8,421 nucleotides of DNA from SAR202 cluster bacterium (GTDB lineage: Bacteria; Chloroflexota; Dehalococcoidia; SAR202; CAJWER01): NCBI GenBank assembly GCA_030740335.1, contig JASLXL010000048.1, positions 1 through 8,421 on the forward strand, in the 5' to 3' direction. The notes beneath the pieces were generated by a model that saw nothing but the letters and a program-made list of their open reading frames with translations, made no database searches and was not told the origin of the DNA. Positions 1 through 5,966 of this stretch are shown piece after piece (position 1 is the stretch's first letter; each line of letters begins with the position of its first letter). The position numbers and the translations under genes were made by a program.

Positions 1-913
1 CCGCAAGGAGGTGCTGGTCGAGTACGGGTTCCGCCTCCCATCGGCGCTGGACAACCGGCCACTCAACTTCGGCGAGTTCGAGGAGCGGGTCAACCAGGCT
101 ATATATGTGTCCGCGACGCCCGGCCCCTATGAGTACGAGCACAGCCAGCAGATCGTCGAGCAGGTCATCCGCCCGACGGGGCTGACCGACCCAATAATCG
201 AGGTTAAGCCCACCAGCGGGCAGATCGATGACCTGTTATACCAGATCGGGCAACGAATCGAAAAGGGAGAGCGCTGCCTGGTAACCACGCTGACCAAGCG
301 CATGGCCGAGGAGCTGGCCGACTACCTCAAGGAGATGGGAGTGAAGACCCACTATCTCCATTCGGAGATCGACACGCTGGAGAGGAGCGAGATCCTGCGC
401 GACCTGCGTTTGGGGGTGTACGACGTGGTGGTGGGCATCAACCTGTTGAGGGAGGGGTTGGACCTGCCCGAGGTGAGCCTGGTCGCTATACTGGATGCCG
501 ACAAGGAGGGGTACCTGAGGTCGTGGACGGCGCTTATCCAGACCATCGGCAGGGCGTCAAGACACGTGGACGGCCGGGTGATCATGTACGCGGACGTGGT
601 CACCGACTCCATGCACCGGGCCATCAGCGAGACGGAGCGCCGCCGGGACATCCAGTATACCTACAACGAGGAGCACGGCATCACCCCGGAGGGGATACGC
701 AAGACGGTCCACGACATCACAGAGAGAGTCAAGGCCATCGCGGAGACCAGAAGCCCCTACGTCGTCCAGGGAGACATGCCCAAAGACGACCTGCTCCGTC
801 TGATCAAGGACCTGGAGTCCCAGATGAAGGTGGCCGCCCGTAACCTGGAGTTCGAAAAGGCGGCTTTGCTCAGGGACCAGATCGTAGACCTGCGAAAGGT
901 CATTGCCGACTAA
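1..913 (+). CDS. uvrB: UvrABC excision nuclease subunit B, C-terminal part (5' end outside window)
   Basis: This is the helicase-like damage-verification subunit of nucleotide excision repair. With UvrA it loads on damaged DNA, then recruits UvrC for incision. The open frame runs in from the left edge (codons from position 2), so about 303 of the usual ~660-700 residues are visible. Counting from the GTG codon at 11, the UvrB-specific [11 protein letters not shown] motif is at 31-41, helicase motif V ([14 protein letters not shown]) at 142-155, and motif VI (QTIGRASR, with both arginines) at 177-184. The C-terminal UVR domain, which contacts UvrC, is at about 262-297 (LIKDLES, then [11 protein letters not shown]). 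One minor oddity is a Trp within the LRSWTALIQ stretch before motif VI. The GTG at 11 is internal, because conserved UvrB sequence (RKE) continues upstream of it. No convincing terminator follows. Confidence 0.97.
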   Translation, partial: RKEVLVEYGFRLPSALDNRPLNFGEFEERVNQAIYVSATPGPYEYEHSQQIVEQVIRPTGLTDPIIEVKPTSGQIDDLLYQIGQRIEKGERCLVTTLTKRMAEELADYLKEMGVKTHYLHSEIDTLERSEILRDLRLGVYDVVVGINLLREGLDLPEVSLVAILDADKEGYLRSWTALIQTIGRASRHVDGRVIMYADVVTDSMHRAISETERRRDIQYTYNEEHGITPEGIRKTVHDITERVKAIAETRSPYVVQGDMPKDDLLRLIKDLESQMKVAARNLEFEKAALLRDQIVDLRKVIAD

Positions 914-967
914 TTTCCTGGGTGGTCGGCTCGTCGCCTGCGTGAGAATTGCCTGTCATATGAGCCC

Positions 968-1011
968 TTTTAAGTTGTTTTAAATCGCAAATTCGCATAA
1001 AAACGTGTAAA
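968..1011 (+). promoter_or_regulatory. AT-rich upstream promoter element
   Basis: An AT-rich stretch lies directly upstream of the -35 box of the MIP18-Mrp operon. TTTTAA occurs twice exactly 10 bp apart (968-973 and 978-983), and TCGCA occurs twice 8 bp apart (985-989 and 993-997). It stands out against the GC-rich surroundings. It could act as an UP element or a curved upstream region; this role is inferred from position and composition only. Confidence 0.4.
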
Positions 1012-1064
1012 TTGACACACACCGGTGGTGAATATAAAATGAGTAGACGTGTAATCAACGTGTA
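1003..1064 (+). repeat. Three direct ACGTGTA repeats around the promoter (possible operator)
   Basis: The heptamer ACGTGTA occurs at 1003-1009, 1047-1053 and 1058-1064, all in the same orientation. The first two copies match over eight bases (ACGTGTAA). The start-to-start distances are 44 and 11 bp, both multiples of 11, so the copies lie on nearly the same face of the helix. One copy is just upstream of the -35 box and two lie at and after the predicted transcription start. This arrangement looks like a regulator site, but no regulator can be named from it. Confidence 0.45.
1012..1040 (+). promoter_or_regulatory. Sigma70-type promoter of the MIP18-Mrp operon
   Basis: The -35 box TTGACA (1012-1017, perfect) and the -10 box TAAAAT (1035-1040, 5 of 6) are separated by 17 bp. 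The alternative -10 TATAAA (1033-1038) would give a 15-bp spacer. The predicted start is near 1047, giving a leader of about 41 nt before the ATG at 1088. ACGTGTA repeats flank the promoter on both sides. Confidence 0.75.
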
Positions 1065-1087
1065 CCCATAATACGGAGGAGAGGCTG

Positions 1088-1402
1088 ATGGCCGAAACAG
1101 CGACCGTTACGCGCGATGAAATTCTGGGGGCGCTCAAGGAAGTGTACGACCCCGAGATCCCCGTCAACGTGGTCGATCTTGGACTGGTCTACGATGTCCA
1201 GGTAGAGGACAACGACGTCGCCATCAAAATGACCCTGACGTTTGCCGGGTGCGGCATGGGGCCGTACATCGCGCAACAGGCTGAGTGGCGTGTTGCGGAG
1301 GTCGACGGGGTGGAGGACGTCAACGTGGAGCTGGTATACGATCCGCCCTGGACTCCGGAGATGATCACCGAGGACGGGAAAAAGCTTCTCGGCCTGGATT
1401 AA
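1088..1402 (+). CDS. MIP18 (DUF59) family Fe-S assembly protein, SufT-like
   Basis: A 104-residue stand-alone MIP18-fold protein. The family helps in maturation or delivery of Fe-S clusters to target proteins in the cytosol (SufT and eukaryotic CIA2 belong to it; PaaD is a relative). The family signature DPEIPVNVVDLGLVYDV is at residues 21-37. The single conserved cysteine of the family is C55 in FAGCGMGP, and the C-terminal YDPPWTPEMI motif is at 84-93. The ATG at 1088 is supported by the Shine-Dalgarno GGAGGAG (1075-1081) six bases upstream and by the family's usual N-terminal length. It is the first gene of the operon, 70 bp ahead of an Mrp ATPase. In many bacteria this domain is fused to the N-terminus of Mrp; here the two parts are separate genes. 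The assignment to SufT rather than another MIP18 subgroup is by resemblance. Confidence 0.9.
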   Translation: MAETATVTRDEILGALKEVYDPEIPVNVVDLGLVYDVQVEDNDVAIKMTLTFAGCGMGPYIAQQAEWRVAEVDGVEDVNVELVYDPPWTPEMITEDGKKLLGLD

Positions 1403-1431
1403 ATCTCCGCACGGTCCCACAGATTTAATCC
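1396..1431 (+). repeat. Perfect 11-bp inverted repeat (intercistronic hairpin)
   Basis: GGATTAAATCT (1396-1406) is the exact reverse complement of AGATTTAATCC (1421-1431), with a 14-nt loop between. The left arm covers the last codon and stop of the MIP18 gene. No T-run follows, so it is not a standard terminator. In the mRNA it would form a hairpin between the two cistrons; as DNA it could be a regulator site. Confidence 0.6.
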
Positions 1432-1472
1432 CCCTGCCGTCGAATGCCCCGAACACCTGGGAAGGAGCCCCT

Positions 1473-2303
1473 TTGACCAACAAACCGCAATTGAGCCAGT
1501 CACAGACCGCCGAAGCACGGGCCAAGATCGAGGCCATGAAGCACCAGTTCGAGCAGAAGCGTGCCATCGCGGACAGCCTCGGTAAGATCAAAAACAAGAT
1601 CGGCGTTTACAGTGGCAAAGGGGGTGTCGGGAAGACCACGGTTGCGGTGAACCTGGCCGTCACGCTGGCCCGACAGGGTGTCAGCGTCGGGATTCTGGAC
1701 GTGGATATCGACTGCCCCAACGTGGTCCGGTCCATGAAGATCGTCGAGCCTCCTGTCGTCGGGGCGGACCAACGGATGATCCCTTCGGAGCGGTACGGCG
1801 TCAAGGTCATGTCCATGGGGTTCTTCCAACAGAAGGAGGACGAGGCGATAATCTGGCGGGGACCGATGATCCACAACGCCATTCAGCAGCTTCTTCAGGC
1901 CACGGACTGGGGAGACCTGGATTACCTTATTATCGACCTGCCGCCCGGGACCTCCGACGCCCCGCTAACGGTCATGCAGTCCCTGGACATCGACGGCTTT
2001 ATAGTCGTGACCACATCGCAGGAGCTGGCGAAGATGGACGCCAAGCGTTCCATTAACATGATAAAAACCATGCATGTGAGCATACTGGGCGTCGTGGAGA
2101 ACTTCTCAGGGGAGATATTTGGGTCCGGAGTCGGAGAGGAGTTGGCCCAGGAAATGGGTCTCAGGTTCCTGGGCCGGATCGAGCTGAGCCCTGAATACCG
2201 GGATACCTCCCAGCCAGCGGTCCTCGGCAGCGAGAAGGTGCTGGCTGAGTACCAGCAAATAGCCGGTGCGGCCAAGTCGGCACTCGCGGAGGATGCTGCC
2301 TAG
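1473..2303 (+). CDS. mrp: Mrp/NBP35 (ApbC-like) P-loop ATPase, lacking the CxxC motif
   Basis: A 276-residue member of the Mrp/NBP35 family of cytosolic P-loop NTPases that bind and transfer Fe-S clusters as dimers. After a charged, probably helical N-terminus (1-41), the deviant Walker A GKGGVGKTT is at 48-56, DVDIDCPNV at 77-84, and the Walker B-like region YLIIDLPPGTSD at 151-162. The family signature VVENFSG is at 207-213. In typical Mrp proteins this is followed by a CPxC segment that holds the bridging cluster. Here the sequence runs straight from FSG into EIFGSGVGEEL, and the only cysteine in the protein is C81. The reading frame is intact through this point. The start is TTG at 1473, chosen because AAGGAG (1462-1467) sits five bases upstream; the next in-frame ATG (1536) would remove charged N-terminal residues. 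It lies downstream of, and is probably co-transcribed with, the MIP18 gene. Confidence 0.93.
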   Translation: MTNKPQLSQSQTAEARAKIEAMKHQFEQKRAIADSLGKIKNKIGVYSGKGGVGKTTVAVNLAVTLARQGVSVGILDVDIDCPNVVRSMKIVEPPVVGADQRMIPSERYGVKVMSMGFFQQKEDEAIIWRGPMIHNAIQQLLQATDWGDLDYLIIDLPPGTSDAPLTVMQSLDIDGFIVVTTSQELAKMDAKRSINMIKTMHVSILGVVENFSGEIFGSGVGEELAQEMGLRFLGRIELSPEYRDTSQPAVLGSEKVLAEYQQIAGAAKSALAEDAA

Positions 2304-2368
2304 TCACCCGTAACAAACCGCGGCCTCACAACCGGGCCTCGTGCGGGATGGGGCGGTTCGCGAGAATG

Positions 2369-2396
2369 AAAAGGCAGGCTTTTCACCTGCCTTTTT
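2369..2396. terminator. Rho-independent terminator, probably bidirectional
   Basis: AAAAGGCAGG (2369-2378) pairs with CCTGCCTTTT (2386-2395) around a 7-nt loop, giving a GC-rich 6-bp core with an A/T extension on each side. A T-run on the plus strand and the matching A-run upstream let it serve both strands. It lies between the end of mrp (2303) and the end of the minus-strand aminotransferase (2455), so it fits shared termination of two convergent units. Confidence 0.85.
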
Positions 2397-2454
2397 AATG
2401 TAGCGGACTCTCACCCGCCACGATCGGCACCCCTATTTGTATCGCCCGACGAGG

Positions 2455-3369
2455 TTACTTGATCGCCTGCAGGGCCTGGTCCACGATGTCCAAGCCGACC
2501 AACTCACTCCAGGCTGCAAGCAACTGCTTGCTGATCGGTCCGGGGACCTCCCCCATCGGACGCCTGTCCACACTCCTTACTGGGAGAAGCTGGAAGTAGG
2601 TATTGGTCAGGAAAGCCTCGTCGGCGGTGTAGGCATCGTAGGGCTGGAGGTCCTCTTCGACGACCGGTATGCCAAGCTGTTCGGCCAGCTCCAGAACGGA
2701 CTTCCTCGAAATGCCTTGCAGGACACTCTTGTCCGAGGAGGTCCTCAATACCCCGTCGGTTACGACAAAGAAGTTGGCGCCCATGTTTTCGGTTATGTTG
2801 CCGTCCTGGTCCAGGAGGACCGGGAACGCGTCAGGATCAAGGTCGGCGGCCTCTAGCTGGGCCTGGACGAAGTTCCCCCTGCTGTAATGCTTCGCCTTCG
2901 GGTCGAAAAAGTTGCTGGAGTAACTTCGCGTCTTAGGGATAACCACGGTGGCCCCGGCCTCGTAGAACTGGGCGTAGGTCTCGAAAGCTACCATCGTCAC
3001 GAGGACTATCACAGTTGGAGTAAGTGGCTCTAAAACGCCTCCCTGCGTCCCCGATACGGGTGTTCCTCGGGTCACAACCTGGCGAATCGAGAAGTCGCCC
3101 CCGGACGGACGCATGGGCTCGTTACGCCTCACTGCCTCCTCCGATATGGAGGTCATCTCGTGCATGGCCAGGAAGGGGTCGATGCGGTTGTACTGTAGGG
3201 AACGGTACAGTCGCTCCATGTGCTCTTTTAAGCGGAAGATCTTCCCGTTGAAGGTGCGTTCGACATCGAACACCGCGTCGCCCATGGTGAAGCCGCGGTC
3301 AGCGGGGTCGATCCTCAGCTCGCTCCTGGGGACCCACTCCCCGTTAAAGTACGCCAATAGCTCGGGCAT
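2455..3369 (-). CDS. Class IV PLP-dependent aminotransferase (branched-chain aminotransferase-like)
   Basis: A 304-residue fold-type IV PLP enzyme, a family that includes branched-chain amino acid aminotransferases, D-amino acid aminotransferases and 4-amino-4-deoxychorismate lyase. The N-terminal FNGEWVPRSEL and DRGFTMGDAVFD (8-35) are typical. The PLP-binding lysine is predicted to be K160 in AKHYSRGNF, with the family arginine R164 four residues on. GNITENMGANFFVV (190-203) carries the conserved Glu (E194), and LQGISRKSVLELAEQLGI (217-234) with DEAFLTNT (250-257) completes the fold-type IV pattern. The ATG at 3369 fits the family N-terminus and has AAAGGG six bases upstream; a longer frame reaches 3516 but would add 49 residues that do not resemble the family and would overlap the promoter. 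BCAT activity is the likeliest role, making or breaking leucine, isoleucine and valine, but the DRGFTMGD segment is equally seen in D-amino acid and other subgroups. Substrate is therefore uncertain. Confidence 0.9.
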   Translation of the reverse strand: MPELLAYFNGEWVPRSELRIDPADRGFTMGDAVFDVERTFNGKIFRLKEHMERLYRSLQYNRIDPFLAMHEMTSISEEAVRRNEPMRPSGGDFSIRQVVTRGTPVSGTQGGVLEPLTPTVIVLVTMVAFETYAQFYEAGATVVIPKTRSYSSNFFDPKAKHYSRGNFVQAQLEAADLDPDAFPVLLDQDGNITENMGANFFVVTDGVLRTSSDKSVLQGISRKSVLELAEQLGIPVVEEDLQPYDAYTADEAFLTNTYFQLLPVRSVDRRPMGEVPGPISKQLLAAWSELVGLDIVDQALQAIK

Positions 3370-3394
3370 GTCAGGCCCTTTCGTGGGAGGAATT

Positions 3395-3447
3395 CCGCCG
3401 GTCCAAATCCTCGGACCTGTCGATTCCGAGCAGCACCGGCCCGGCGG
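3395..3447 (-). promoter_or_regulatory. Structured 5' leader of the aminotransferase mRNA
   Basis: CCGCCGG (3395-3401) and CCGGCGG (3441-3447) form a perfect 7-bp outer stem that would begin at about the second base of the transcript. Inside it, CTCGGA (3410-3415) pairs with TCCGAG (3425-3430) around a 9-nt loop. GGTCC (3400-3404) can instead pair with GGACC (3413-3417), which competes with both stems. There is no T-run attenuator and no leader peptide rich in branched-chain codons that I can see. It may stabilise the mRNA or act as a switch; it matches no riboswitch class that I recognise. Confidence 0.4.
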
Positions 3448-3454
3448 TGGGGAG

Positions 3455-3483
3455 ATTATAGATAAGCCCCAATCGAGTGTCAA
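3455..3483 (-). promoter_or_regulatory. Perfect consensus sigma70 promoter of the aminotransferase gene
   Basis: Read on the minus strand, TTGACA (3483-3478) and TATAAT (3460-3455) are both perfect matches, separated by 17 bp. The predicted start is the A at about 3448, giving a leader of about 79 nt. A promoter this close to consensus suggests strong expression, or a need for a repressor. Confidence 0.85.
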
Positions 3484-3506
3484 ACGGACCGGAGGAGGTC
3501 GTCCAT

Positions 3507-3522
3507 CGCCCGGCATCGGGCG
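3507..3522. repeat. Short palindrome between divergent promoters
   Basis: CGCCCG (3507-3512) and CGGGCG (3517-3522) form a perfect 6-bp inverted repeat around GCAT. A second small inverted repeat, TGCC-AAA-GGCA, follows at 3530-3540. Both lie between the aminotransferase -35 box (3478-3483) and the proposed transporter promoter (3553-3581). This is a sensible place for an operator controlling either gene, but GC-rich DNA gives such short palindromes by chance. Confidence 0.3.
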
Positions 3523-3552
3523 TGAAGTTTGCCAAAGGCACTCGCAACGTGC

Positions 3553-3581
3553 TGGACAACTTGAAAGGAGGCGTTTAGATT
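3553..3581 (+). promoter_or_regulatory. Possible promoter of the MFS transporter gene
   Basis: TGGACA (3553-3558, 5 of 6) and TAGATT (3576-3581, 4 of 6) are 17 bp apart. The predicted start is near 3588, about 24 nt before the ATG at 3612. The stretch AAAGGAGG (3564-3571) falls in the spacer and would then not be transcribed, which would explain why a strong Shine-Dalgarno-like sequence has no usual start codon after it. Confidence 0.4.
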
Positions 3582-3611
3582 ATTAACAACCTCCGAGCCG
3601 CAAAGGTGTAT

Positions 3612-4895
3612 ATGACGAGCGACGATCCGCCCCGGGAGCATCAGCCTCGACGTTCCGCGGTGATGGCCTGGATCATTTACGATGTGGGCACCACCATGTT
3701 TTTTACCGGAGTGGTCGGCCTGTTTTTCCCCTTATGGGTGACTCAGGCTATGTCAGGCGACGATGCCACGGTCGGATTTACCCTGGCCGCAGCCATGGCC
3801 CTGAATCTGATTATCAGCCCTGTCGTCGGCGCCTTTTCGGACCAAGCGCGACGGAGGATGCCGTTCCTGGTCGCCAGCACCGTAGTCTGCGTCGCGATGA
3901 TAATGGCACTGGGGGGCGACAGCCTTAACCTGGGGCTGGGGGTGTTCGCTCTGGCGGTCATTGCGGCCAATACGTCTGTGGTCATCTACAACTCGTTGTT
4001 GGCCGAGGTCAGTACCGAGCGGAACAGGGCTACCGTCGGAGGCCTTGGAGTGGGCATTGGCTACCTCGGCGCGATAACGGCGGTGGCCATCGGCCTGATT
4101 TTTGTGGAGTCCCAGGGCCACGTGTTCGGCTTCCGCGCCATCGGTGTCCTCTTCCTGCTGGCGTCAATGCCACTGTTCTTTCTGCTGAAGGAGCGCCCCA
4201 GACCCACTCAGGATGACACCCTGGTCCAGAGGACCGGCAGCGTGCTGAAACAACTAAAGTCGACCCTGGGGAATATTCAGCGTTTCCCGGGGTTACTCCG
4301 GTTCCTGGTCGCCCGGTTCTGGTACATGTGGTCGGTGAATACGGCCGCCACATTCGCCATCCTGTACGGCACCGAAACCGTGGGATTCACGGAACGCGAG
4401 GTCGAACTGGTGCTCCTGCTGGGCATCTTTGTCGCGATACCAAGTGGATTTTTCTGGGGAAGAGTCACAGATAAGTTCGGACCCCACAGGGCCCTGACCA
4501 CAGTACTGGTGGGCTGGGTATTTGTTCTCCTATCGGCAGCCGCGATACCGTGGCTGGGGCTTCCCGGTCCCATTTGGTTACCCGTGGGGGTGTTCAGTGG
4601 AATCTTGATCGCCGGTATCTGGGTGGCCGACCGGCCGTACATGCTCAGACTGGCCCCGTCCGAGTACACGGGACAGTTCTTCGGCTTGCACAGCGTCACG
4701 GGCAAACTATCGGCCATGGCGGGGCCTTTTACCTGGGGGCTCCTCTCGGTGACCCTTGGCCTGGGGCAGATCGCCGCCGTACTGAGCCTGGCAGGGTCCG
4801 CGGCCATCGCGCTCATATTGTTACAGAGCGTCAGCGGCGGGCACCTGGGGGAATCCGAGACCATGCTAACGGTCCAAACCGAAAATCTAGACTGA
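3612..4895 (+). CDS. MFS transporter of the Atg22/UMF1-like family
   Basis: A 427-residue inner-membrane protein with about twelve hydrophobic segments after a short hydrophilic N-terminus (1-16). The opening AWIIYDVGTTMFFTGVVGLFFPLWV (19-43) matches the WxxYDxxxxxF-FPxW start of the Atg22/UMF1 branch of the major facilitator superfamily. An MFS motif A-like loop, GAFSDQARRR, is at 73-82, and its second-half counterpart, GRVTDKFG, is at 283-290. EYTGQFFGLHSVTGKLSAMAG (351-371) with the following GP matches the family's FFGLxSxxGKxxxxxGP motif. Members are thought to export amino acids or other metabolites, but the substrate cannot be read here. The ATG at 3612 has AAAGG (3602-3606) five bases upstream; GTG at 3606 is an alternative. 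The oxidoreductase gene follows after 62 bp on the same strand, so the two may be co-transcribed. Confidence 0.88.
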   Translation: MTSDDPPREHQPRRSAVMAWIIYDVGTTMFFTGVVGLFFPLWVTQAMSGDDATVGFTLAAAMALNLIISPVVGAFSDQARRRMPFLVASTVVCVAMIMALGGDSLNLGLGVFALAVIAANTSVVIYNSLLAEVSTERNRATVGGLGVGIGYLGAITAVAIGLIFVESQGHVFGFRAIGVLFLLASMPLFFLLKERPRPTQDDTLVQRTGSVLKQLKSTLGNIQRFPGLLRFLVARFWYMWSVNTAATFAILYGTETVGFTEREVELVLLLGIFVAIPSGFFWGRVTDKFGPHRALTTVLVGWVFVLLSAAAIPWLGLPGPIWLPVGVFSGILIAGIWVADRPYMLRLAPSEYTGQFFGLHSVTGKLSAMAGPFTWGLLSVTLGLGQIAAVLSLAGSAAIALILLQSVSGGHLGESETMLTVQTENLD

Positions 4896-4957
4896 TGGAA
4901 GAGTGAGTTGGTTCACTACTACCCGTCCTGCGCCCTCGAAAGCCCGAGGAGTGCCAC

Positions 4958-5897
4958 ATGATAGAGGGACTGGAACTGCATTTCGGCGCGACCATCCCCG
5001 ACGACAGTGCCGAGACGGCCGTTCAAGCGCAGGCGATGGAGAGCCTGGGCTACGAGTACGTCGGGATGGGCGAGCACTTTGTCCGTGGAAATCCTCCTGC
5101 GCCGAGTCACGCGGCGTTACCGCTGCTGGGAGTGGCTGCCGGTGCCACCGAAAAGATACGTCTTCTTTCGGCGGTCTTGCTGGCGCCTTTCTACCATCCC
5201 ACTGTGCTCACTAAGATGGCGACCGGACTGGATATCGCGTCGGGCGGGCGTCTGACGCTGGGTCTGGGCATTGGCGGGGAGTTCCCAGTCGAATTCGAGG
5301 CCGCCGCACCGACGAGTGCCTTGAGGCACTCCGCAGACTCTGGGCCGAGCAGCACGTCACCTTCCAAGGCCGCCATTTTCAGCTGAACGATGTTACCCTC
5401 AACCCTTCGTCGAGCCAGCGGCCCCACCCGCCGGTATGGGTTGCGGGCCGTAAAGAGGCGGCCATGGCCAGGGCGGCCCGGTACGGGGAGGGGGGAAGGG
5501 GTGGTTCCCTTACTTTTACAGCCCGGACAGGTATCGGGACAGCGTCGAGAAAACGCCTAGAATCGCCGCCGACATTGGCCGGAACCTGGCAGGATTCCAG
5601 TGGGCGTTCTTCAACTACATCTCGATCTACCCGACGGTCGACGAAGCGGTGGCGGTTGCCGCACGGGTCCTTGGCGGCCAGCACCTCTACGGCGGTGATT
5701 TCAAAGACATTGTCCGGCGTTACTGCATCCTGGGCCCTGTGGACCGGTGTATCGCCCGCCTTCAGGATTACGTGGATGCCGGAGTACGTTACTTTATGTT
5801 CAACTTCTCGTGCCCTAAAGAAGAGAGGCCGAGACACCTGAAGTCCGTCGCCAACGAGGTTATCCCCGGGTTGCGAGAGAGCGTGGGCCTGTCGTAA
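4958..5897 (+). pseudogene. Luciferase-like (LLM class) flavin/F420-dependent oxidoreductase, interrupted by two frame changes
   Basis: The bacterial-luciferase-like monooxygenase/reductase family (TIM barrel, FMN or F420 cofactor) is recognisable in three successive frames. Part one (4958 to about 5305) encodes MIEGLELHFG through GGRLTLGLGIGGEFPVEFEAA. Part two (about 5302-5501) encodes RRTDECLEALRRLWAEQHVTF through VWVAGRKEAAMARAARYGEG. Part three (5502-5897) encodes WFPYFYSPDRYRDSVEK through to the stop. At the first junction about eight residues that the family usually has (GVPxxERG-like) are also missing, so a deletion of roughly 25 bp fits. The second junction is in a G-run (GAGGGGGGAAGGGG, 5488-5501), where one base appears lost. 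Frame one alone stops at 5386 after 142 residues. The ATG at 4958 has GAGGAG (4946-4951) six bases upstream. Natural decay or sequencing error are both possible. The substrate is unknown. Confidence 0.82.
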
Positions 5898-5966
5898 ACC
5901 AGGTCATTTGAGGCGATGGACTAGAGTAGAACTCCCTCAGTTAGCGTTGGCAGTGCAGTTACGAGG

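Noticed and set aside
905..930. GCCGAC/GTCGGC inverted repeat at the end of uvrB as a terminator
   Set aside because: Only a 6-bp stem with a 14-nt loop and no T-run; too weak to call.
1055..1597. 180-residue open frame on the minus strand
   Set aside because: It runs antisense across the MIP18 gene and the start of mrp, shows no recognisable motif, and is explained by GC-rich codon structure.
2669..2887. Small plus-strand frame inside the aminotransferase gene
   Set aside because: Shadow of the minus-strand coding sequence, with no ribosome binding site or family resemblance.
3370..3516. Longer N-terminus for the aminotransferase (start at 3516)
   Set aside because: The extra 49 residues are unlike the family and would span the consensus promoter and leader.
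3113..3586. 157-residue plus-strand open frame reaching into the divergent intergenic region
   Set aside because: Most of it is antisense to the aminotransferase, and it resembles no family; it also covers a strong minus-strand promoter.
5302..5502. Programmed frameshifting in the oxidoreductase
   Set aside because: Two shifts would be needed, one of them with about eight conserved residues missing, and there is no clear slippery site with a downstream structure at the first junction. Mutation or sequencing error explains it better.
5379..5837. 152-residue minus-strand open frame opposite the oxidoreductase
   Set aside because: The plus strand here encodes clear luciferase-family sequence, although in shifted frames; the antisense frame has no recognisable features.
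5898..5966. Terminator between the two converging units (CAGTG 5951-5955 / CACTG 5968-5972)
   Set aside because: A 5-bp stem with a 12-nt loop and no T-run on either strand.
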